Assembly (NCBI GenBank): GCA_016169955.1 | Contig: JABJUM010000046.1 | Span: 186,001 to 250,000 of the forward strand | Length of the DNA: 64,000 bases | Direction of reading: 5' to 3' | DNA from: Phytophthora vignae f. sp. vignae | Taxonomy: Eukaryota > Oomycota > Peronosporomycetes > Peronosporales > Peronosporaceae | Shown here: piece by piece, positions 10,201 through 20,650 of the stretch | How positions within the stretch are numbered: the first letter of the stretch is position 1 | Layout of the letters: every line of letters starts with the position of its first letter | Made by a program: the position numbers and the translations under genes | The notes under the pieces: model-generated | Seen by the model: only the letters and a program-made list of their open reading frames with translations | Database searches by the model: none | What the model was told of the DNA's origin: nothing

Positions 10201-13182
10201 ATGGCGAGCGAGAGTCAAGGCGCGGCGGCCAATAGGCAGATCCAGGTGCTGCTGACGCTGCATGACGGCGAGCGCTCGTTCGGCATGTCGCTGGCGCAGA
10301 AGAGTCCGCCGCTCGGGCCCAAGTACACGGTCGTCTCCAGCGTCTTCGCCAACTCGCCCGCCGACCGCGCAGGCGTCCGCAAAGGTTTCCTTCGATCCAT
10401 TTGTGCGCTCTGTGGTGCATACTAGCAGTTGATACCATTGCGCAATTGATCAACTGACAGAGGTTGTTGCAATGCTTTGTGCAACGTATTGGCAGGATAC
10501 GTGGTGCGCTTCATCAACGACAGACCCATGAACGGGCTCACGGTCGCGCAGGTCGCCAACAATTTCCGCAATGCAGCGCAGGTGGTGCAGTTGCAGCTGG
10601 TGTACAAGTATGCGCCACGGCTCTGACGTGGTTGGTGTTTAACGATCTATTTAGGCGAAGATCACGCTCGAGATTCTAGAGAACACGCCGTCTCCGCGGA
10701 CGTCGGCATTTACGGCTGCAGCGACATTTGGAGGAGTGAAGGCTGCAATTCCGAGTGCTTCAGTTCCTGAAAGTGGGCACCGATCAGCGACACCGGTGAC
10801 GGGGTTTTCTGCTGCTTCGTCGGGACGAGCGATTGCAGCTCCAGGGACTGCGCTGGCAGTTCCGAGGGTTGCATCGCCGAAGCAGACAGTGTTGAGGCTG
10901 AGTGCGAAGCCCGCAGCAAAGACGTTGGCGGTATCGCAGCCACAGACTGCTCCTCCGACTGCAACTGCTGGAAGTGTGGGGGCTACGGCGATGCCGAAGG
11001 CCGACGCGAAAGTAGTCAGTGATGAAGCCCGTACAGGTTTGAAGAGCAAAGCGGTTGCCCCGGTGCTTCGACTGGGACCCAAACCAAAACCTATGCCAGA
11101 AGAAGCTGCTCCGAAGGAGGTGCCACCGGCAATCAATCAGGTGGAGCCCAAACCAGCAGCGAAGAGTGTTCCGAACTGTGCCCCCGAAGCGAAAATGAAT
11201 CTTGAATGCAGCAGAATACCGCAGAGCTCTGTACAAGCCATCGAGACTTCTACGACTGCCGCTAATAAAGACATTCGAGGTGAGTTGGTCGGCAAACAAG
11301 TGGCAAATTGAAGGATTACTGATAAACCGACGGCGTGGCAATGGTTTGTGTCTCTAGGACCAGTCAGCACTGCCCAGGCAAAAGACTCGCCGGCTCCGGT
11401 AGTAGCTGCACCAACAGCGACATCAAACTCGGCACCGCAGGCTCCCCTCGCAGCTGCAGCTACACTTCCCGCTGCGGTGAAATCTGCTCCTATGGCAGCA
11501 ACTACGGGAAACAGCGTGTTGCGGCCAACCCCATCTTCAGTGTCTACTGCAGCTTTTCAAAACGGAGTTACTTCTGCTGAGAGGGCTCCCGTAATGGCAG
11601 CTGCAAGCTCGTCGGAGTCTTCGTCCAAGCCAACAGCAGTGCATGCGAGCTCCTCTCCAGCGATAGTCACCTCGACGGTTGCAACGGCGCTGCCTAGCTC
11701 CTCGATCCCAGTAACTATCACAACAGCAGCGCCGCCAAAACCTGTAGCAGCACCAGCGACAAGTGCAGCCCCGACACCAGCAATAACTCTACCGAGCCAT
11801 ACACTGGTGCCAGCAAGTAGCGCGTCGGTAGTAACTGCGCCAAGACCCCAGCCTGGGCCAACGAGGAGTACACTCTCAGCACCGGTAGTCATCCCAGCGA
11901 ACCCACCGGCCGTGCTACCTAGGAGCGGTCCCCCACCACCGATAGTAACTGCGCCAAGGCCCCAACCTCAACCAGCGAGAAATACGACCCCAGTTTCAGC
12001 GCCAAGTCCTGCAGGCGCTGCTACAGCTGCGCAGCCTGCGCCTGCTTCAGCGGTGTCGACGCCTACTGCCAACAAATCAAAGACGGGTAAGAAGCGCGGT
12101 CGGGCCCGAAAGAACGCAGCAGCGACAAATGGGACGACAAGCCACAAAGGAAAGGCAAAAGCGAAGAGAGCGCCGAGGCAGCAGGAGGACGATGAAGAGG
12201 ACGAGCTTTTGGAGGACGGTGCGTGCAAGTTCTTTGCAGCTTGTGCTGTGCTCTGCGTTGACGTCCTTACACGCTTGTTGTGCTCGTATTGCAGAAGAAG
12301 TTTGGGAAACGTTTTCGTCGGACTCCGACACGGGGGAATCGCCATCTAAGAAGACTGCGCGTCGTGCTGGAAACGGCCGACGTCGTGGGGTCACTGACCG
12401 CACTCGGCATAGCCTTACTGTTGACAGGCTGGTTGGGATGGGGTTCACGCAAGAAGACGCGGAAGCTAGCGTGAGAGAAATCGGGGACGATCCAGACGCT
12501 TGTATGGTTTGGATCATATCGAAGATTGAGGAGCGGCAGTTCACGAGGGACCTGAACGAAGCCTCTATTCAATCCGAGCAAGCAAAGCGCGACGAAGAAA
12601 AGCGAGCCAAGAAGATCGAGATGGAAACTCTTGTTCATGCCGAGAAGTTTATGTCGCTCTTCCCCTCGGTGAGTGCTGTACTTCGTGCTGCCTGATTCTT
12701 CACTATTCCAAGCACTGACGTACTTTATCGTGTTTTCTTCATTGCAGTCTTACATAGCGTGTCCCGAGTCTTCTGCATCGCACTTAAAAAGGTTCTTACA
12801 CTCGACGATTGACCAAGTCGATGGAGAAACGTACATCCGTAAGATCGTGACCAAACTGCTTACGCTGGAGGCGAATTCTATCCGGTGGTACAAGCACGCT
12901 GTCAGGTCGTATATGCTGGAGCTTGCCGGGCGGTTGGATGTTGCGTTGGGGACCCACGACGTAATGACGTGCTGCGCGCGCATTTCATCTATGAATGCCG
13001 ACCCGTCCGATGTATCGTGCAATTTCATCCGGAAGATCCTGGAAGAAGAGAAGGCACTGACCAAGGCATTGTTCGAGATGCCGACCAACCAGGGGGGTGT
13101 CCCCCAGGTATTCCTCGAGTGTGACGAGACGACAAAGTTTGATCTTGACGACGACGGCTTTGAAGTGGTCGAAATGAAATGA
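10201..13182 (+). CDS. PDZ-UBA protein with long Ala/Pro/Ser linker, six exons
   Basis: Exons 10201-10384, 10496-10599, 10655-11279, 11358-12218, 12295-12668 and 12748-13182 join in frame (phases 1,0,1,1,0) to give about 860 residues. Residues 12-96 resemble a PDZ fold (FGMSLAQ, YTVVSSVFANSPADRAGVRKG and GYVVRFINDRPMNG). Residues 96-590 are low-complexity Ala/Pro/Ser/Thr with KRGRARKN-type basic stretches. About 630-670 is UBA-like (RLVGMGFTQEDAEASVREIG, then DDPDACMVWI), a ubiquitin-binding helix bundle. The last 145 residues form a helical domain I cannot name. A scaffold linking a membrane or partner C-terminus with ubiquitinated cargo is a guess from the domains. The second donor (GTGTAC) is the least certain junction. 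Confidence 0.6.
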
Positions 13183-13368
13183 AGTGCGGCCGAGCAATAT
13201 AACCAGCAGCCGGAAGGGGGCTGGCCTATTTACCAAGTAAAGTTACAACTACCACGCCAAGTCAAGTATGTACGGATCGGGGCGTCGCGTTTAATGTTAA
13301 AGGGCTGCGTTGTCAGATGCTCGCTCAGCAGTCCGTCTACTCTGACCCACTTTTGTGTAGCTTTCTGT

Positions 13369-14353
13369 TTACTCCGTCACGTAGATCCCCTCTCCAGCGA
13401 ACCAGAGTGTGTCTTCGTTGCGGAAGGAGGTCGCGCTCACCTCCTGCTGGCCGTTGATGGGGCAGTGCGGGCAGTTGCTGTCGTCGAACCTCGACGTGGA
13501 GCTTGTGGTCAGCAGGTGGTTGGTGGATCGGTGGCGGAAGCGAACGAGCTCTCCTCGCTTCCACAGGCCGTCGTCTTCGCACTGTCCCTCGGCCGAGCAC
13601 TGCTGGTTCTCCTGGCACTCGATGACCCACGTGTCGAGTCGGTCGCCCTCTCCAGCGACTCCAAAGGCGCTGACTTCCAGGTTCTGCGACGACAGCGGCG
13701 CCTTGAACATGTGCGAGTGCAAGTTGCGTCGCGTCTGCATGTGCTCCAGCCGGACCGTGGCACCGCACTCAATGGGTTTGCCCACTTCGCACGCGTTCTC
13801 GCCGTCTCCCTCCTTCACGAGCCAGTAGCTGTTGACATCGTTGCGCGCCATGTGCGTCGTGACGGACTGCTGCTGGCTGCCGCTGCCATACTGGATCTCG
13901 TGCGAGTGCAGACGGTAGCGACTGGGCTCGTGTACCAGCTTGATGGAGCTGCCGCACGTCACGTGCTCGAAGCCCTGCGGGTCTGTAGCAACAACACATA
14001 CACAAGCGCCATCAGCTACAGCTACAGCTATGATACAGACCATTGCATTGTGTCTCCTTACAGCTGAGGTCGGCGGACGAGTCCTGCGCACAGGCTTCTT
14101 CGCACGTGAACTCGTGGTGCTCGCAGTCCACTTCACGCACGCGGCGGCGGCCCTCGCACTCGCAGAAGCCCGAGAGCCCCGAGGCGATGCGCTTGGAACA
14201 CGCGGCGTCGTTGTGCGGCTCGCGCTGGCCGTGCGGGTCGCAGTTGGAGGTCGCGCGCCACTTGACGCAGTAGGTGGCCGACTCGCCATTGGCCGAGGGC
14301 AGCGCGCTGCTGAGGAGCGCAGGCAGCAGCAGCAACAGGCCGGCGGTGCGCAT
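13369..14353 (-). CDS. Secreted MIR-domain protein, SDF2-like, two exons
   Basis: Exon 14353-14062 and exon 13982-13369 join in phase 1 to 301 residues. The product starts with a signal peptide (MRTAGLLLLLPALLSS). A cysteine-rich module of about 75 residues follows (CVKWRATSNCDPHGQREP, GFCECEG, FTCEEAC) of the type seen N-terminal to some glycosyltransferases and MIR proteins. Then come MIR repeats typical of SDF2 and protein O-mannosyltransferases: VTCGSSIKLVHEPSRYRLHS, RLEHMQTRRNLHSHMF and LVRFRHRSTNHLLTT. MIR beta-trefoils bind sugars or clients in the ER. There is no HDEL-like tail (it ends IYVTE), so the protein may be secreted rather than retained. Confidence 0.75.
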
Positions 14354-14582
14354 GACGTCGACGGTGAAGGACAAGTTTAGGTTGTTTGTGCTTGCGTGGA
14401 AGCGTATCCGGTCTGAAGTAACATTAGTGTGTTGTACGTAATGTAGTGTTATAGACTTCAAGAAGTGGAGTGGACCACTCCACTGAACTCTTGGTGAGAC
14501 GATTGCGTATAATATCACTCTCACTTCAGAAACGGTCAAGAAGCTCGCAAGTGTACGTTCGACCACCGAAATCTCCTCTCAA
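14354..14582. promoter_or_regulatory. Divergent promoter, MIR and SDR genes
   Basis: Only 229 bp separate the two divergent start codons. Near 14,455-14,490 is a small inverted repeat (GAGTGGA / TCCACTC) that could be regulatory or incidental. Confidence 0.3.
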
Positions 14583-15275
14583 ATGACCAAGACTGTGCTC
14601 ATCACTGGCAGCAACCGCGGCATCGGCCTGGCCTTCGCGCAGCACTACGTCAAGCAAGGATGGAACGTCGTGGCCACTGCGCGCAACGTGGACGCGGCCG
14701 AGGAGCTCAAGCGCCTCCAGCCCTGGAAGATCATCACGCTGGACACGGGCGACGAGCAGTCGATCCTGTCTGCCGCCAAGGCGCTCGAGGGCGTGGCCCT
14801 GGATCTGCTCATCAACAACAGCGGCATCTCCATCGGCGGCGGCCTGGACGTCACCACCAAGGAAGACATGATGCGCCAGTTCGAGGTGAACACCGTGGGT
14901 CCGTTCCTCATGACGCGCGCCTTCCTGCCCAACCTCCGCCTTGCAGTGGCCGCCCACGGCGAGGCCTTCGTGGCGCAGATCACGTCCCGTATGGGCAGCA
15001 TCGCTGACAATGGATCGGGTGGCTCGTACGGCTACCGGGCGTCCAAGACCGCGCTCAACATGGTCACGCAGAGCCTGGCGCTGGACCTCAAGTCGGAGAA
15101 GATCGGCTGCCTGCTGCTGCACCCTGGCTACGTCAACACGGCCATCGTCAACTTCACGGGCATTGTGTCGCCTGAAGACAGCGTCGCCGGTATGGTGCGC
15201 ATCCTCGAGCGCGCCAAGGTGGACGACAAGCTGCAGATGTTCCACTTCGAGAAGGGCGACGCGCTGCCGTGGTAG
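14583..15275 (+). CDS. Short-chain dehydrogenase/reductase, C-factor-like
   Basis: The single-exon frame gives 230 residues. It starts with the NAD(P)-binding Rossmann motif TGSNRGIG (residues 8-15), has NNSG at 78-81, Ser-135 in QITSRMGSI, and the catalytic Tyr-151 and Lys-155 in YRASK. The tail HPGYVNT is the usual SDR Pro-Gly segment. Length and the VNT motif match the small 'C-factor/sniffer' class, which reduce carbonyl substrates that cannot be inferred here. It is a paralogue of the SDR half of the fusion gene at 19,232, sharing GW(N/D)V, APWK/QPWK, PFL/PFI and NLRLAV segments, so a local duplication is likely. Confidence 0.88.
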   Translation: MTKTVLITGSNRGIGLAFAQHYVKQGWNVVATARNVDAAEELKRLQPWKIITLDTGDEQSILSAAKALEGVALDLLINNSGISIGGGLDVTTKEDMMRQFEVNTVGPFLMTRAFLPNLRLAVAAHGEAFVAQITSRMGSIADNGSGGSYGYRASKTALNMVTQSLALDLKSEKIGCLLLHPGYVNTAIVNFTGIVSPEDSVAGMVRILERAKVDDKLQMFHFEKGDALPW

Positions 15276-15418
15276 AGCCTTGTCGCTGTGCTGATCTCCT
15301 GGGCAGCGAGCTACAAATAGGCAAGCTGTATGACTTGGCGCAGATGGATTAACCCGAGTTAATCTGCAATTGTCTTGGTATCACATGATTCATGACTTTT
15401 TAGAGAAAGATGACTCAT

Positions 15419-15468
15419 CTTGCAATAGCTACTCATCTAAGATGAGTAGACATTGAAGACTATTGCAA
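15419..15468. repeat. Nested inverted repeats between convergent genes
   Basis: A 21-bp palindrome CTACTCATCT-A-AGATGAGTAG (15,429-15,449) is enclosed by outer arms TTGCAATAG (15,419-15,427) and CTATTGCAA (15,460-15,468). A third small palindrome, GATTAAC-CCGA-GTTAATC, lies near 15,347. The region separates the 3' ends of the SDR gene (plus) and the EF-hand gene (minus), so it may form terminator-like hairpins in both transcripts. Alternatively it is a small MITE relic. Confidence 0.6.
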
Positions 15469-15475
15469 TTACAGC

Positions 15476-18400
15476 CTACAACAAGCGGCGAAACGCGACT
15501 TCGCGGACGTGGAACGGAGTGGACGTCACGCGGACGTCTTGCAGGCGCAATTTGCTGTGGGAATTTTCATTACTGTTAGCGAACCTTTGTGCGTGTATGA
15601 TTTTGTTCATTCATTTGACACATGTGACGTACCCGGAAGCTGTGGTCTGCAGCAAGTTGAGTCGCATTTGGGCCGCAACCTGGTCGTTCACGATGGTCGC
15701 GGAATTGTCAGCCGCAGTCACGCCTTTGGGTGGGACGCCTGCTGGGGCTTTCGAGCTCTGCGCTGCGCCTGGCAGCTTGACTTGAGGCAGGAGGGAAGGA
15801 GGGAGATGTTCTTGCCAGTGCACAAACGATGGCCACATCCTGAGCACGAGCTGCTGGAACTTCACTTGACGCTCCTGCAATGTCTGTCTGTCAGCTATGA
15901 CGCCTCTTGCAATATCTCTGTAGGGTTTCAGTCGTACCTCGCCGGGCTTCATGCTTGCGACTTCGCTATCAAAGGCTTTCCGGAAGATCGACAGCGCCAC
16001 GTGGTCGTCCACGATTTTCGGTAGCAACTTCAACGCTGGCTCACACGTCATTACTACAGAAGCCACAGCAGGATGAATGGATTAGTCACAGGCCAAGACA
16101 AGGAGTGTTATAAAACCATTGTGACGCTCACCCGAGGAGGAGCTAGCGACGCGGGCGAGGGTCTTCCTCACAAGCGCCATGTACTCGGCTAGGATCGGGA
16201 GAGATACGAACGGCGCGATGATAATTGGGGGCATCTTGCGCACGAATAGCTGGAGATCTTCAGCAAGCGAATCGATGGGCACGCTCTTGATTCCCATCAA
16301 CGGAGGCGACGGCTTCGTGAACATATTCGTGAATGCCCGCCACCCCGTTCGTCGACGCAGGAGCTCGTCTTGTTCAATATCGACCGGGGCATTCGCTGTA
16401 CCTCCCCAGAGCTTCTCCTTGCGTCGCAGAATGTCAGAACGTTTGGCAAGCAGTTGCCGGACGGGGATTTTGCACCAGCAGCACACCATTTCCCTCGTTG
16501 TTCCATCAATACCGGCTTCATCGTCGCTGTCTCGTTGTTCTTTTGTAGCCTTCCGCCGTTTTGAGCGCTTGCTGGATTGATCCTCTTCAGGGCTCAGCTT
16601 GAGATGGACTATAAACTCCACCAACAAGTACAGGTGGTCGTTCACAGCATTTGTGCGGACAAGGAACTTGTACTTGTCCTGCTTCGTGGACTTCTTCGAG
16701 AACTCCCACACGTCTTCTTCGCCTTGGTGCCAATAGACAGGAATTTCGTGAACATTCCCAACCACAGAACCTGCTCCGGTGACCCTGGGTTTGTTCGCAG
16801 CCGCTGCTGCTTTGTTGGTTCGCCGGCGTCGAGCTGCTGCGCCTTTGGACACTTCTTGTTGCTCTTGGAACAGACACACATGCACACATCGCTTCACTAC
16901 GTCGTCTTCCCTCGTATCGAACGGCTTCGGGACACCGGCTGCTCTTTTCAGCGATACAATCGCTTGCGCTTCAACACCCTCAGCTTGTTGCAGCATCCGA
17001 TACTCTTCACTGTTACTGTCAAGCCGATTCAAAGTGAACCACGAATCCTTCTTGTCGCTCAGTCTGGTATCCAACGCCAAGGCTTCAATCGTCTGCGGCG
17101 ACGGGAACGATAAAACGTGCTCCATCGTATTACCATGCAGCGTACGACACGTAGCTGCGGACGAGATGGCCGGGCGGAAGTTCGACGGGATCCCGAAAAA
17201 CATGAGCAAGTTTCGATCAAGGTCCATCGGGGCACCGCGAACAAGCTTCTTCATAGCCGAGTAGGCCAACTGTGACGTAGTGTCGAGGGTATCCAAGAAG
17301 CGCTTCTGCTTTCTCCAGCCACCTTTCCCGCTGTATTTGCGATGCAGCGTCTCCAGCTTTTTCATGAAGGTAATGAATTCGTCTTCGCTGATCAAGCCAT
17401 CCGCGTCCTTGTCGACGAAATCGAGCAGCGCGTCCTGCTCTTCGACGGAGAGCTCCACCTGGAGCACCTTGTAGATGAGATACTCAAATTCCTGCTCGTC
17501 CAAGGCTCCGTTCTTGTCGGTGTCGAGCGACTGAAACGACTGGCGGATCTCCATCTCGCGCTGCTGGGAGAGCAGATACGTCTTCTGAGCCAGTTGCTTC
17601 TTCACGAACGCCACGAACTCGTAAAAGTCCAGCTGTCCATTCCGATCCAGGTCAGCATTTGCCATCTCAGCCTCCAGCTCTTTTGAGGTGAATTCATGAC
17701 CCAATGCACGAAGCACGTGACTAAGCTCTCGCTTGTCGATCGTTGAGGTCTGGTCCAGGTCGAAGAAATCAAAGGCTCGTCTGAGTGAGCGCTTCAGGTG
17801 CTTGTGATACTCATCGTCAGAGCGACTCCATTCTTCGGCGTCGTCTCCCTCCTCACTGTTTAATGTGCTGTTCATGGCATCTTCGTTGGGGTCATCGTCG
17901 GTATCGCCACCGTTCGCACTCGTAGCATAGTTGTTCCGGCGTATTTCATTCTGTCCTCGGGTTCGTTGGCGTTGGCGAAGCTGCTCAACATCCAAGCCAG
18001 ACGACGGAGCACTGTTGTCCGAATCCTCCGAATTATCTCCGTCATCGCTACTGGATGCACCGTTATTACGTGCAGCTCGACGCATCCGCATCGACCGCGA
18101 CCTGCTCACATGGCGCTTGCGTCGTGGGCTAACGTTTCGTCGTCCGTGCAAGGATCTGGAGCGGTGTCGGCGACGCGGTGACTTTGTCTGCGATAGTTTT
18201 GGACGGGTTCGAGATCGAGGGACCGCGCCAGAGTTCAATCTCCGCTCTCGCGTCACGGACCTTTCTTGTGAACTCCTACCACGACGTGCTTTATCTGATC
18301 GATCCTTGGACGGACGTTTTCGAGTCTCGGATTCGCTCGTCTCCCTCATTTTACTCTCATTCTCCCTTTTCGTAGCTGCAGCCTTCTCTCTCGCCTTGCG

Positions 18401-19024
18401 CTTGTTCTTCTCCCGACCGTTGTCTTTCTCGCTCTCGGTAGAGGACGACTTCACGCGTTGCTTGGGTGTCGTTTTGCGCTTGAGCTTAGACGTCGAAGTG
18501 CGATTCTCTGAATCAGAGCTCGTGGCTTGTTCGTCGGGGTCAGATGATTCCAAATGTTGGTTTCGTGACCTTTGTCCACGCGTTGGCTTTCGTTTTACAT
18601 CAACTTCTTCATCACTCGAGGCGGATTCCTGATCTTTTCGCGGCTTCGTAGACCTTTTTCTCCTTGGCGCTTCACTACTGTCTTCCTCCAGGGATGATGC
18701 ATCTTTCCCAGGACGCTTCGTTGTAGTACTCTTGCGACTAGCCTGCTTTCGCGCAAACGCCTTCGTGATCCCCCAGCTGAACGAATTCCGAACATTTCTC
18801 TTGGGCCCGTTCTTCTTTTGCTCGACCAGATCCATAGTGCTCCCCGTGTCACTCTTGTCGCCATCGCGTGTACTGTTCAAGCGTTTCTTCTCGCTCTCCC
18901 GGGACCTGCTCTTTCTCGACTTCCTCCTGGTTGCTGCGTGAGCTTCCGAAGACGAATCCCTCTCCGAGAGACTATCAACCGGCCGGCCACGACGAGAAGA
19001 GCGCGAGGACCCTCGCTTCAACAT
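15476..19024 (-). CDS. EF-hand protein with basic/serine-rich N-terminus, three exons
   Basis: Exon 1 runs 19024-16132 and joins exon 2 (16053-15633) and a short exon 3 (15554-15476), giving about 1130 residues. If the last intron is not removed, translation stops at 15611 instead. The first 400 residues are Arg/Ser/Lys-rich and probably disordered and nuclear or cytoskeletal. At roughly 420-565 lie four EF-hand loops, DLDQTSTIDKRE, DLDRNGQLDFYE, DTDKNGALDEQE and DKDADGLISEDE, all with acidic positions 1, 3 and 12 largely kept, so Ca2+ binding is likely. The remaining 550 residues are conserved-looking but unrecognised. The 5' frame extends to 19039 only with a non-ATG codon, so ATG 19024 is preferred. 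Confidence 0.7.
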
Positions 19025-19231
19025 GGCGCTCTTGCTCAAATGGAGCCAACAATCTATCGTGAGTCACAACTCGTGACCCTTCACGGGACATGGCTACACT
19101 TATTACTCCAGCCAATCACCGTCGATCCACTTTTTTCAAAAAATCCAGAAGAGTGACTAGTAGTCACTAAATGACCTCATTCTTTCTTTTTCGCGCGTAA
19201 TAAGCGAGCGAGTACCGTTCCCCCTACCAAT

Positions 19232-20542
19232 ATGGTGCAATGGATGACCGTGGCGCAGAAGTTCGAGCTGATCCAGAAGCACCGGCAGAACCCGTCGCTG
19301 TCGACGCGCAAGCTCGCGCTCTGGGCGCATGAGGCCTTCAACCTACCCACGGGTCCCACGGCCGCCACGGTCTCACGCGTGCTCAAGGCGGCCGAGGAGA
19401 TCGAGGACAAGCAGCGCCATGGCATCACGCGCAAGGGCCACGGCGTCTCCTGCCCCGAGCTGGACGTGGCGCTCAAGCTCTACGTGGACCAGTGCGTCCA
19501 GAGCCAGGTACAGCTCACGCGCCGCCTGCTGGTGGACAAGGCGCGCGAGATCCTGCAGGAAATCCCCAACGCGCCGACGCTCAACCTCTCGGACGGGTGG
19601 CTCACGAGCTTCATGCGGCGCCACAACATGGGGCTGCGGCCGCGCTCCATGCAGACGGATGGGGAGGGCGGCGACGCCGAGATCCAGATCGGCCCCATAG
19701 TGGCCACGAGGGTGCAGGCCCCCGCGGCGTCGCGCGGACGGAAGTCCTCGTCCAGCACGCAGCGCCGCGCGCGCACGCCGACGCAGTTGGGGCTCGTGGC
19801 GCCGCCCACGCAGTCGCAGCTGGGGCCTATGCCAGTGTACACTGGACCCAAGAGGACGGTGTTGATCACGGGGGCTGACAGCAGCACGGGTGTGGCCTTT
19901 GTGAAGCACTACATGAGGGAAGGATGGGACGTCATCGCGGCCTGCGCGGATGTGGACGCGTGCGCGGAGCTGAAGGAGCTGGCGCCCTGGAAGGTGGTGG
20001 CACTGGACCCGGGCAGTAAGCAGTCGGTGGATAACGCTGCGTTGGAGCTAAAGGACGTACCTGTTGACTTGTTGATCAACAACGCCAGGCTCTTCAAGAA
20101 GGGCTACACGCACTCCACGACGCCCGAGGACTGCGTCAAGATGTACGAGGTGAACGCATTGGGGCCGTTCATTGTGTCGCGCGCGTTACTGCAGAACCTG
20201 CGACTCGCTGTGCGTGATCGCGGCATGGCGTTCGTGGCCAACATTTCGTCGCGGGTGGGCAGTATCTCGGAGAACGTGACCGGAGGCTGCTACGGCTTCC
20301 GCGCGTCGATGAGCGCCCTCAACATGTTCACCAAGACGATGACGTCGGACTTCCTGCCGCACAAGATCGGGTGCTTGCTGATCCACTCGGGCGTCGACGA
20401 CAAGCCCGAAGTCCCGCACGCTTCCGCTGACGTCCAGCCTGAAGAGAGCGTGGCTGGCATGGCGCAGGTCATCGCGCGCTCGAGACTCGGAGAACCTCTG
20501 CAACTGCGCCACTTTGGCAACGGAGACGGGATCAGCTGGTAG
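19232..20542 (+). CDS. CENP-B/Tc5-type HTH fused to a degenerate SDR domain
   Basis: One uninterrupted 436-residue frame holds two unrelated parts. Residues 1-140 resemble the tandem helix-turn-helix region of CENP-B and Tc5/pogo-type transposases (MTVAQKFELIQKHRQNPSLS; TAATVSRVLK; LTRRLLVDKAREIL; LNLSDGWLTSFMRRHNM). Residues 140-205 are a low-complexity linker. Residues 207-436 align with the SDR at 14,583, but Tyr and Lys of YRASK are Phe-356 and Met-360 (FRASM), NNSG is NNAR, and TGSNRGIG is TGADSSTG. Dehydrogenase chemistry is therefore unlikely while the fold may remain. No intron or stop lies between the parts. It may be a domesticated-transposase transcription factor or sensor; that role is inference. 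Confidence 0.8.
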   Translation: MVQWMTVAQKFELIQKHRQNPSLSTRKLALWAHEAFNLPTGPTAATVSRVLKAAEEIEDKQRHGITRKGHGVSCPELDVALKLYVDQCVQSQVQLTRRLLVDKAREILQEIPNAPTLNLSDGWLTSFMRRHNMGLRPRSMQTDGEGGDAEIQIGPIVATRVQAPAASRGRKSSSSTQRRARTPTQLGLVAPPTQSQLGPMPVYTGPKRTVLITGADSSTGVAFVKHYMREGWDVIAACADVDACAELKELAPWKVVALDPGSKQSVDNAALELKDVPVDLLINNARLFKKGYTHSTTPEDCVKMYEVNALGPFIVSRALLQNLRLAVRDRGMAFVANISSRVGSISENVTGGCYGFRASMSALNMFTKTMTSDFLPHKIGCLLIHSGVDDKPEVPHASADVQPEESVAGMAQVIARSRLGEPLQLRHFGNGDGISW

Positions 20543-20650
20543 GTCGCGATGTATGTCTTAAGTGAAAGCAAGTCGTCTATATTATTACTTGGCGTCGACG
20601 TATCCCGTTGAATGGACCGACCACCCAAAGCCACGTTCATCCTCTTGAGC

